Part shown: positions 11,257-17,897 of the stretch, piece after piece | Numbering within the stretch: position 1 is the stretch's first letter | How the letters are laid out: every line of letters begins with the position of its first letter | Assembly: GCA_964431495.1 (NCBI GenBank) | Contig: CAYSJU010000032.1 | Coordinates: forward strand, 1-17,897 | Direction: 5' to 3' | DNA length: 17,897 nucleotides | From: CAYSJU01 sp964431495 | GTDB lineage: Bacteria; Omnitrophota; Gorgyraeia; Tantalellales; Tantalellaceae | Notes under the pieces: model-generated | The model's input: the letters and a program-made list of their open reading frames with translations, nothing else | What the model was told of the DNA's origin: nothing | Database searches by the model: none | Translations under genes and position numbers: made by a program

Positions 11257-14200
11257 ATGCATAAACCGAAAAAAAAGCTATATATGAATTTGTTGCGATT
11301 CTTGGCAATGATCATTGTGTGCCTGTTCGTGCTCAATGATATCGCCTTTGGCCTTGCTCCGTCCTCAAGGTTCAAACCCATGGTAACGGTAGTTAAGCAT
11401 GATGATGGCACATATGAGGTCGTAACAGATGATGGGGAACAGCGATTCTGGAAGGCGGAAACACTGAGAAGTGTGCGCGCCGGCGAAACTCTCGGAAGAT
11501 CTTTTCGTAACAGGGTTTCATTCATGTATATCAGCGGTCTGATAGGGCAATATCTTCATCTTGGGATCTCACCTCATACCGTCATCCCGGAGATCAAAAG
11601 GCTCGTTGATCCCGCAGAATTAGCCGCGAGTAGAATGGACGATCCCCTTCTATCCGGATTTGAGATCGAGGAGCTGTCTTATAATGAAGAAGAGAACGCT
11701 TTCTATCTGCCCATATACCGGGAAGGGATAAAATCTTTTTATTATAAATATTATGTCGATGGTAGCAAAGGTGATCCGGACATGACAATTCTTGTCGCGG
11801 AAAATAAGCATGTCTACATAGAGATTGAACCTGTCTTGGAAATCGAGGCAGCAAGACCTGTCTTTGAAGTGATCCGGGATATCCGGGCGGTAAGGCATGA
11901 CCTGAGGAATTTAATTTCTGCTTTTTTGGGTCTTAAGCTTTTTTGGAAAGAAATGGGATGCATGACACCTGGATTGGCGCAACTTCTTGATTTGGGGACC
12001 GAGATATCTTACACGCTGGACGCGCTGCCGGTTGAGACAAAAGACGAGGCAGTATTGCATGCTTATCTAAAAAAATTAAAGGGGCTGGTTATAAAGGCGA
12101 TGACCGATTTTGCTCCGGCCAATACCGAGCCGATATTGGAAGAGGCCCGCCGAAAAGTCCCTGAAGAAGAGGATCCGGACAGACAGTCCCTTGTTGATAG
12201 TTTGGTTTCCAATTTGGATTTTGCCAAGAACATATTAGTGGATCAGTTAGACAGATCCAAACAGCATGTTACAACAGTTAAGTTGAATTCTGTTATTGAT
12301 ACTGTTATGGTCGCAAACCCCACCGCGAGGAGAATAGTCAAAAGAAATTATCTAGCCGGGGATATCGATATTCAGACCGATGAGATCGCGTTAAGCCGTG
12401 CTTTAGCTAACATAGTTGTGAATGCCGGGGAAGCGATAGAAGATAATGAATTAGAAGGAGATTTTCGGATTGTGACCCGTCTTACGGGGGATAATAAAAA
12501 CGTCCAGGTCATATTATCGGACACAGCCGGAGGGATCCGGCCCGAGGTATTGTCCAGGATCTTTGACGAGTATTTTTCGACTAAACAATCGGAGGACGTG
12601 AAGAAGAGAGGGCAGGGGCTTTTTATAACGAAAAAATATATAGAAGAGCGCTGCGGCGGCACGATAGATGTAGAATCGGAGTTAGGCAAAGGGACGACAT
12701 TTACGATAACCCTGCCGCTTTCCGGCCCGGGGACTAAACCCGAACAACCAGAGGAGAAAGAAGAACCGGTTACCCGGACAATACCGGAACCCGAAAGGAT
12801 AATACGCTTCGGGGCGGCTATACGAAGTTTCCGGCACGATGCAGCTGTATTATTCGATACATATAAGAATATGGTCAGCGTTATCGGGGCATGGGGTCTT
12901 TTAGGAGATGAGTCGCAAAAAGATGCCCAGAAAGCCAATGACAGAATAAAAGAGATCATAGATAATGCCGGCGATGGTTCTAAAGAGGGGAAGTTAAACA
13001 TTAGCGATGTAGAAGACTATACAAAGCAATTAGAAGAAATTTTAAAAGGGCTTCAGGCACAAAAGCTGAAGGTAGATGAGCTTATTAGCAGCCTTGTCGA
13101 CGATGAGAAAAAAGATGAACAGAAAAAGATGTTATTGGATATGCTTGAAAGGAATCTGGGGCAAACTATTGAAAAATTGCAAAGCCGGCTCGAGCTTGCT
13201 GGCGGCGTTTCATGCCGCTCATCCCATGTAATTAATGATACTATTGAAAATATTCTCCCCGATAGCATTGAAAATAAAACCCCTCCGGTGAGCGATTATA
13301 TAAAGTTTGAGAATCGGCTATCCCGACCTGTTAGCGTTAAGGGGAACCGTTTGTCTGTAGCCAATGCACTGTTAAATCTGATAAGCAACGGGGTGTTCTT
13401 TGCCGGGAAAAAGCAGCAGGGAAAGGCAGAAGTAATAGTGTCCTTGGTTGAAGAGGATGGTTTCGCGAAAATAGCTATTACGGATAACGGTGAAGGTATC
13501 CCGCCGGAACTCTTGGAGAAAGATCCGGTTACCGGTATCCCATATTTATTTAATTTGAATGTTTCCCAGCGTGAAGGCGGTACAGGTCTTGGCACAACCG
13601 AAGCCTTGCTAGCCATAACAGATGCCGATGGCACAATTGATGTTGATTCCGAGCCTGGTAAAGGCACGACATTTACTGTAAAATTGCCGATTACTATGTC
13701 AGAAAGAGAAAAAATAGAACGTTTTGCGGTAGCCATGAGAAGCTGCAGGCATGGCAAGGGCACGGAGTTATTTGATATTCCCACGGATCTAACTGTCATA
13801 GCATCGATGTTCGGTAATATGGAGAAACAGGAGATAAGGGGAAAAATAGTGGAGGTCAGTAGAACCTTTGCAGAGATTTTATACAAAACCTCCGCTGCGT
13901 CCAAAGAAGGAACCCTGGATATTGATCATGTCGCGGAAAGATTAAGGCGACTCAATGAAATTCTGGCTTATCTTAAAACCCTGACCCCGGAGGCAGAGGC
14001 GATCAACCTCAGCGATTTTCCGGTATATACGGAAGAAATAGAACTTTGTGATCAACAGGAAGCGGCAAGATTTAAAGTCGGATTCAGAGAAGCCATAGAA
14101 AAACTGGAGAGCCGGATTGGGCTCGCAACAGCAGAAGCGGATGACTCGTTACATTCGATCAATGATATTATTTGTGACATAAGCGCATTGAGCCCTTACA

Positions 14201-15234
14201 TGAAGGTGGAAAATAGAATCTCAGGGACGGCGGGCTTTAGAGGGAATCGCCGGAGTATTATCAACGCCCTGTCAAATATTATCATGAACGCTGATCACTT
14301 TGCCACCAAGGGACAAGGTGAAAAGGCGGAAATAAGCGTTTGGGCAACAGAAAAAGACGGGTTTTCGAACATAAAAATAAAGGACAACGGTGAAGGCATA
14401 CCAAAGTGGATGTTAGATGTTGATCCGGAAACAGGCAGGGAGTATCTGTTTAATTTAAATATTTCAGATAGGGAAGGCGGCACGGGACTTGGCACGACCG
14501 AAGCATGGTATGCCATAAGAGATGCGGGCGGCACCATAGAAGTGGGATCCGAGCTTGGGGGAGGTACAATATTTACCGTAAAGATCCCCCTTTCTGACGT
14601 TAAGGTCAGACCGCGGCCGTTACGGCATGATGAAATTCTTTCCTCAAGGCCGGTACCGGAAGACGAGGAGACATACACGATTCTTTTCGAAGACACGGTT
14701 AAATTGATCCAGTCAAAGGATGAAGAGAGGCCTGTCATACTTGCCCTTGGCACGGACTGGATGAAGGGGTATGAGAAGGGCCGATATCTGCAGTATGATA
14801 TCCTTAACCCGCTGGTTGCTTCGATCAGATCGTTCTGCGAGCATAAGGGAATAGTTTTCATAGATGGGAAGGAAGAGGGCCTTTTATCCGCCATTGAGCA
14901 GGCCAGGGGGGATAGCGAAAACGCAAAAGTGATCGTTCTTGCCAGCGAAAAGACAGTAAGGTCAGAGGATTTCAAATCTCTGAGAAAAGATAAGAACGCT
15001 TTTCTCGCGGGTGTGAACGATGAAAATCTTACCGTGGATTCCTATATAAGACTGGTTGAAATGATGGATCTGGCGCTGAGATTTGCCTTTGACAGGTCTG
15101 TTGATTTTGACAATCCCAACGTGGCAATAAAGAAAGTAACAGGATTTCCGAATCTTATAATCTTTATTCCAAAGGCCGAACCCATGGATTACGAGATACT
15201 GAAAGACATCTACAGGATTCAGACCTTCGCGTAA
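11257..15234 (+). CDS. giant protein with three tandem histidine-kinase-like modules
   Basis: About 1325 residues from the ATG at 11257, chosen because an ATG at 11245 lies before the expected transcript start; ATG 11284 is also possible. No Shine-Dalgarno is visible. Residues 1-33 form a basic then hydrophobic helix ending AFGLAPSS. Residues 35-195 are unrecognised. Module 1: RHDLRN (His214), N-box near 385-394, DTAGGI at 422, F-box FDEYFSTK, G2 GQGL. Module 2: His527 (FRHDA), N-box near 711, DNGEGIP at 743, GGTGLGT near 774. Module 3: His832 (CRHGKG), N-box near 1011, DNGEGIP at 1043, GGTGLGT near 1074. Modules 2 and 3 are closest to each other. Residues about 1149-1325 are a separate C-terminal domain (ILALGTDWMKGYEKGRYLQY) with no clear receiver aspartates. 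No sensor or receiver is recognisable. ATP-binding folds behind a secretion-type helix are unexpected. Confidence 0.85.
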   Translation: MHKPKKKLYMNLLRFLAMIIVCLFVLNDIAFGLAPSSRFKPMVTVVKHDDGTYEVVTDDGEQRFWKAETLRSVRAGETLGRSFRNRVSFMYISGLIGQYLHLGISPHTVIPEIKRLVDPAELAASRMDDPLLSGFEIEELSYNEEENAFYLPIYREGIKSFYYKYYVDGSKGDPDMTILVAENKHVYIEIEPVLEIEAARPVFEVIRDIRAVRHDLRNLISAFLGLKLFWKEMGCMTPGLAQLLDLGTEISYTLDALPVETKDEAVLHAYLKKLKGLVIKAMTDFAPANTEPILEEARRKVPEEEDPDRQSLVDSLVSNLDFAKNILVDQLDRSKQHVTTVKLNSVIDTVMVANPTARRIVKRNYLAGDIDIQTDEIALSRALANIVVNAGEAIEDNELEGDFRIVTRLTGDNKNVQVILSDTAGGIRPEVLSRIFDEYFSTKQSEDVKKRGQGLFITKKYIEERCGGTIDVESELGKGTTFTITLPLSGPGTKPEQPEEKEEPVTRTIPEPERIIRFGAAIRSFRHDAAVLFDTYKNMVSVIGAWGLLGDESQKDAQKANDRIKEIIDNAGDGSKEGKLNISDVEDYTKQLEEILKGLQAQKLKVDELISSLVDDEKKDEQKKMLLDMLERNLGQTIEKLQSRLELAGGVSCRSSHVINDTIENILPDSIENKTPPVSDYIKFENRLSRPVSVKGNRLSVANALLNLISNGVFFAGKKQQGKAEVIVSLVEEDGFAKIAITDNGEGIPPELLEKDPVTGIPYLFNLNVSQREGGTGLGTTEALLAITDADGTIDVDSEPGKGTTFTVKLPITMSEREKIERFAVAMRSCRHGKGTELFDIPTDLTVIASMFGNMEKQEIRGKIVEVSRTFAEILYKTSAASKEGTLDIDHVAERLRRLNEILAYLKTLTPEAEAINLSDFPVYTEEIELCDQQEAARFKVGFREAIEKLESRIGLATAEADDSLHSINDIICDISALSPYMKVENRISGTAGFRGNRRSIINALSNIIMNADHFATKGQGEKAEISVWATEKDGFSNIKIKDNGEGIPKWMLDVDPETGREYLFNLNISDREGGTGLGTTEAWYAIRDAGGTIEVGSELGGGTIFTVKIPLSDVKVRPRPLRHDEILSSRPVPEDEETYTILFEDTVKLIQSKDEERPVILALGTDWMKGYEKGRYLQYDILNPLVASIRSFCEHKGIVFIDGKEEGLLSAIEQARGDSENAKVIVLASEKTVRSEDFKSLRKDKNAFLAGVNDENLTVDSYIRLVEMMDLALRFAFDRSVDFDNPNVAIKKVTGFPNLIIFIPKAEPMDYEILKDIYRIQTFA

Positions 15235-15300
15235 AAATAGGGACAGCGACCATTTTTTACTCTTGTTTTGAAATAAAAAAATGGTCGCTGTCCCTATTTT
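15234..15300. repeat. perfect 25-bp inverted repeat, MITE/REP-like, doubling as terminator
   Basis: Arms 15234-15258 and 15276-15300 are exact complements, with GGGACAGCGACC as the GC-rich core flanked by A and T runs, around a 17-base loop. The left arm begins at the last base of the giant gene's stop codon. T-runs make it a plausible bidirectional terminator. From memory, similar AATAGGGACAGC-type repeats occur dispersed in other genomes near Y1 transposases; this was not checked. Confidence 0.8.
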
Positions 15301-15304
15301 CGAA

Positions 15305-15333
15305 TTGAAAAACCCGTTCAGATATGCTATATT
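15305..15333 (+). promoter_or_regulatory. rubrerythrin gene promoter
   Basis: TTGAAA at 15305-15310 and TATATT at 15328-15333 are 17 bases apart, with TGC giving an extended -10. The predicted start near 15340 is 27 bases before the ATG. It begins five bases after the inverted repeat. No oxidative-stress operator is recognisable. Confidence 0.75.
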
Positions 15334-15366
15334 TTCCTGTAGAACGATTCGAAAGGAGCAGGTTTC

Positions 15367-15858
15367 ATGAGCGATATATATACCTCTAAAGACATTCTGG
15401 AGATGGCTGTTCAGGCCAAGGGAAAGGGAGTTGAGCTTTACCTGACGCTGGCGAGGAACAGTGGTAACTACTACGTGGGAAAACTTTTTGAGGAACTCGC
15501 CAAGGATGAGCACCGGCACAAGATGGAACTCGAGGGATGGTTTGAGAAACTGCAAAAGGGCGAAAACCGGGAAGAAGCTTACCCCGGTGAACGCTCCCTC
15601 TTTCTGCGGTCGCTTGTGGAAGAAAACACCTTCACTTGCGATGCGACCCAGAAGAAGGCGCTCGAGACCACCATAGACGAAGAGGAAGCCCTCCGTGCCG
15701 GGATAAACTTTGAAAAGGATTTCATGCTTTTCCTCCACGAACTCAAACGACACGTCCCGGAAGAAGAATACAACCTGATAGATAAGCTTATAGACGAAGA
15801 GATCCATCATATCAGGGAGATATTCGGCATAAAAGACAAGCTGAAGAAGGGCGAATAG
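15367..15858 (+). CDS. rubrerythrin-like ferritin-fold diiron protein without rubredoxin domain
   Basis: A 163-residue four-helix protein, with AAAGGAGCAGG preceding the ATG. The helices carry the expected diiron ligands: Glu23 in GVELY, Glu48 and His51 in the first ExxH (KDEHRHKME), Glu116 in NFEKDF, and a second ExxH near 144-148 (DEEIHHI). There is no C-terminal CxxC pair, so the rubredoxin-like domain of full rubrerythrin is missing. Such proteins reduce peroxide or handle oxygen and iron in the cytoplasm of anaerobes. This suits a cell that also uses oxygen-sensitive NrdD. It has its own promoter, and its stop is one base from the end of the convergent pab gene. A likely terminator lies inside that gene. 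Confidence 0.88.
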   Translation: MSDIYTSKDILEMAVQAKGKGVELYLTLARNSGNYYVGKLFEELAKDEHRHKMELEGWFEKLQKGENREEAYPGERSLFLRSLVEENTFTCDATQKKALETTIDEEEALRAGINFEKDFMLFLHELKRHVPEEEYNLIDKLIDEEIHHIREIFGIKDKLKKGE

Positions 15859-15859
15859 G

Positions 15860-17665
15860 CTATTCTGACAGGATGGCAGGGATCAATTTTCTTACGGAAT
15901 TAGTCAAAAACATCTTATCCGCTTTTTTAAGGTCCTCGAGATAGAGGACCTTTTCTTTTATAGGAACGCCGAGGGAATGCAAGAGGAATTCGCGGTAAAC
16001 ACCGGACAGCACCCCGCATGAAAGAGGCGGAGTAAATAATTCATTCCCCTTTTTGATTATCACATTTGTTATAGCCCCTTCGGTAAGCTCCCCGTCGCTG
16101 TTGAAGAAGAGGACGTCAAAAAACCCATGTTCTCGGTATTTTGAAAGTTCCCTGTCATACAGCCAGCGGTTAGTCGTTTTATGCCGCAGGTAAGTGTCGG
16201 TCCTGGATGTCCTTTTGTCTGAAATGGCCACCTTGGCCGGCATTTGCGGAACATTATCAATTACATCGTGTGATATTGTGAATTTACCAGTTTTATTAAG
16301 CAATAGCCTGATGGTGTATGTCTTAGACTGATCCAGTGAACCGGAGATGCTTTTTAAGGAAGAAACTATCCCGCTTTTATCAAATGGATATAAAAAATGT
16401 CCGGCGCTTTCCTCCAGTCTTTTCAAATGAAGATCCAGCAGGAAGTAAATGCCTTTTTCCCACAGCATGGTCTCGATCAGGTCGAAGTCAGGTGTTGTTC
16501 CAAGCCCTGTCATGAAAGACCCTTTTAAAAGGCATTCATCGTATTCTTTTTCAGGTTCTGAATCATACACGATCCCGCTTCCTATCCCAAGCTCAGCCTT
16601 GCCGGTGCGTTTGTCAATAAGGGCTGTTCGTATAGCGACATTGAAAAGGGACCGGCCATCGGGCAGAATATAACCTATACTCCCGGTGTATATGTTGCGT
16701 TCCTCTTCCTCAAGCTCCTTTATTATCTCCATTGTCCTTTTTTTAGGAGCGCCGGTCACGGAGCCCGAAGGGAATATCTCCCTGAAAAATCGATGCAAGC
16801 CGATATCTTTTTTTATGTTCGAACGTATGGTCGAGGTCATCTGGAAGAGTGTATCGTATTTTTCTATGGAAAAAAGCCCGTCCGGCCTGACAGAACCGGT
16901 TTCGGATATCTTGCCCAGGTCGTTCCTCATAAGATCCACGATCATTATGTTTTCCGAACGATCCTTTATTGAATTAGCGAGGAGGCGGCTGTTGATCTCG
17001 TCCTCCCCCGGGGTCTTGCCTCTTTCCATCGTGCCTTTCATAGGCCGGACGATTATATTCGTGTTATCTCTCTGGAAAAAAAGTTCCGGGGAAAGAGAAA
17101 GAATCGCCCACCTGTCCAGTTGCAAAAATCCCGCGTAAGGGACTTGTTGTCTTTTAAGCAAAACCCTAAAAAAGGCCTCCGGTGAACCACCAAACTCGAA
17201 TTTGTATTTGAATGTATGGTTTACTTGATAAGTATTCCCGTTCCTGAGATGGCTTTTTATGCGCTCTATGTCCCGGCAATATTTATCACGGGAGAGGGAA
17301 TAAGATCCATTCGTTATCTGGAAACCCTTTTGCTCCGTTTTTTCTGATATCAAACCAAGTAATTTGTCGGCGGTCATCCTGGTCGATGACTCGAATATAC
17401 CGAAGCACAGAAGCGGGAAAGGGGATCTTTTATCAAATGGTATCTCAAGAAAATGATATCCCAGTTCATACGCAAGAAACCCCGCCACAAAAAAGCCCTC
17501 GGAAAGCGCTTTATCCAGCTTGTTGAAACATTCTTCTATTTCATCGGGATTATCGCAGGTGATCAGGGCAACCGGATCCTGAAAGACCATCGCCGTGTCC
17601 CTTGCCTCAAACGAAGACATATTAAGGAAAATAAAAATATTGTCCAGACTATTTATCAGTTTCAT
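15860..17665 (-). CDS. pabBC: aminodeoxychorismate synthase component I / aminodeoxychorismate lyase fusion
   Basis: A 601-residue fusion for p-aminobenzoate, the folate precursor. Residues 120-385 are the chorismate-binding PabB domain: PMKGTMERG with Lys210 (the PIKGT lysine separates PabB from anthranilate synthase, which has Ala), DLMRNDL at 244-250, GSVTGAPKKRTMEII at 301-315 and GIGSGIVYDSEPEKEY at 360-375. Residues 393-601 are a class IV PLP lyase (PabC): RLEES at 416-420, candidate PLP lysine Lys496 in RHKTTNR, and ELTEGAITNV. The fusion converts chorismate plus ammonia to aminodeoxychorismate, then to p-aminobenzoate and pyruvate. No PabA glutaminase is present in the window. GGAG lies three bases before the ATG, slightly close. 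The gene is convergent with the rubrerythrin gene. Confidence 0.93.
   Translation of the reverse strand: MKLINSLDNIFIFLNMSSFEARDTAMVFQDPVALITCDNPDEIEECFNKLDKALSEGFFVAGFLAYELGYHFLEIPFDKRSPFPLLCFGIFESSTRMTADKLLGLISEKTEQKGFQITNGSYSLSRDKYCRDIERIKSHLRNGNTYQVNHTFKYKFEFGGSPEAFFRVLLKRQQVPYAGFLQLDRWAILSLSPELFFQRDNTNIIVRPMKGTMERGKTPGEDEINSRLLANSIKDRSENIMIVDLMRNDLGKISETGSVRPDGLFSIEKYDTLFQMTSTIRSNIKKDIGLHRFFREIFPSGSVTGAPKKRTMEIIKELEEEERNIYTGSIGYILPDGRSLFNVAIRTALIDKRTGKAELGIGSGIVYDSEPEKEYDECLLKGSFMTGLGTTPDFDLIETMLWEKGIYFLLDLHLKRLEESAGHFLYPFDKSGIVSSLKSISGSLDQSKTYTIRLLLNKTGKFTISHDVIDNVPQMPAKVAISDKRTSRTDTYLRHKTTNRWLYDRELSKYREHGFFDVLFFNSDGELTEGAITNVIIKKGNELFTPPLSCGVLSGVYREFLLHSLGVPIKEKVLYLEDLKKADKMFLTNSVRKLIPAILSE
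15929..15960 (+). terminator. terminator for the rubrerythrin gene, embedded in the convergent pabBC coding region
   Basis: AAGGTCCTC at 15929-15937 pairs with GAGGACCTT at 15944-15952 over a 6-base loop, followed by TTCTTTTA. It sits 71 bases past the rubrerythrin stop. On the other strand the same bases encode part of the pabBC C-terminus. Confidence 0.7.
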
Positions 17666-17689
17666 GTTCTCCGTAGGCTTCAGACCCCC

Positions 17690-17712
17690 ATTAGTCCGCT
17701 TCGTTGACTAAT
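17690..17712. repeat. 7-bp inverted repeat at the pabBC transcription start
   Basis: ATTAGTC at 17690-17696 and GACTAAT at 17706-17712 are complementary over a 9-base loop. The site directly abuts the -10 box of the minus-strand promoter and spans the predicted start, so it could be an operator or a 5' hairpin of the transcript. Confidence 0.45.
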
Positions 17713-17741
17713 ATTATAGTTGTGATACAATAAGAAATCAA
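17713..17741 (-). promoter_or_regulatory. pabBC promoter
   Basis: On the minus strand TTGATT (17741-17736) and a perfect TATAAT (17718-17713) are 17 bases apart. The predicted start near 17706 gives a 41-base leader. Confidence 0.8.
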
Positions 17742-17774
17742 CCCAAGATATGCGGTTGCGCGCGAGAATCGACC

Positions 17775-17821
17775 GCGATGAATTTTGTTCATCGCTTTGC
17801 AAATTTATTTGATAAATTTGC
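17775..17821. repeat. two consecutive hairpins before tRNA-Arg
   Basis: GCGATGAA at 17775-17782 pairs with 17788-17795 (8 bp). GCAAATTTA at 17799-17807 pairs with 17813-17821 (9 bp) and touches the first base of the tRNA. They may be a tRNA leader processing signal or the end of another transcript. No clear tRNA promoter was seen. Confidence 0.5.
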
Positions 17822-17897
17822 GTGCCAGTAGCTCAGCGGATAGAGTAGCGGCCTACGAAGCCGTCGGTCGCAGGTTCAAATCCTGCCTGGCACGCCA
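17822..17897 (+). tRNA. tRNA-Arg (anticodon ACG)
   Basis: The acceptor GTGCCAG pairs with CTGGCAC and the D arm is GCTCAGCGGATAGAGT. The anticodon stem GCGGC/GCCGT holds loop CTACGAA with anticodon ACG, normally edited to ICG to read CGU, CGC and CGA. The T arm is GCAGG-TTCAAAT-CCTGC. The discriminator is G and CCA is encoded in the last three bases of the window. Together with tRNA-Arg(CCG) it covers the four-codon CGN box. Confidence 0.95.

Noticed and set aside
14962..15810. 282-codon minus-strand open frame
   Set aside because: It runs antisense through the giant gene's end, the palindrome and the rubrerythrin gene, all explained on the plus strand; there is no motif or ribosome-binding site.
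1..17897. CRISPR array, insertion-sequence transposase or phage genes
   Set aside because: No regularly spaced direct repeats, no transposase or integrase motifs, and no phage structural genes were seen. Mobile-element hints are limited to palindromes and the tRNA fragment.

Overview
The window reads as a scaffolded draft chromosome segment, probably from a Candidatus Omnitrophica (OP3) bacterium. This is inferred from recalled protein character, not a search: two very large multidomain proteins with N-terminal secretion-type helices, and several small exported proteins. There is one 100-N gap. tRNAs carry encoded CCA, most genes have good Shine-Dalgarno sites, and many promoters are sigma70-like.

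Layout. 1-165: possible tail of an upstream gene, then leader. 166-5307: giant exported or membrane protein with a ChaN/TraB-like N-terminal domain, a family 2 glycosyltransferase core, membrane helices and an unrecognised C-terminus. 5423-6451: two-gene unit for a small exported protein and an exported coiled-coil protein, closed by a strong terminator. 6556-9518: anaerobic ribonucleotide reductase locus. It has tandem NrdR boxes over a near-consensus promoter, nrdD that stops before its glycyl-radical segment, a separate 58-codon ORF carrying that segment, and nrdG. 9519-9691: intergenic stretch dense in inverted repeats. 9692-9767: tRNA-Arg(CCG), minus strand. 9943-10256: tRNA-Phe(GAA) with its promoter, an assembly gap inside a duplicated tRNA start, and a terminator; a 3' tRNA-Phe fragment lies at 10366-10388. 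10459-11098: small exported protein plus STAS-domain protein. 11257-15234: giant protein with three histidine-kinase-like modules and an unrecognised C-terminal domain. 15234-15300: a perfect 25-bp inverted repeat starting in that gene's stop codon. 15367-15858: rubrerythrin-like diiron protein. 15860-17665 (minus): PabB-PabC fusion for p-aminobenzoate synthesis. 17822-17897: tRNA-Arg(ACG).

The genes fit an anaerobic or microaerobic lifestyle: oxygen-sensitive class III deoxynucleotide synthesis under predicted NrdR control, plus a diiron peroxide or oxygen protection protein. The most unusual point is the separation of the glycyl-radical tail from NrdD by an ATGA overlap with a strong internal ribosome-binding site. 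It could be a true two-piece enzyme, a frameshift, or a one-base assembly error. Second is the pair of giant proteins in which nucleotide-using catalytic domains follow a secretion-type helix.
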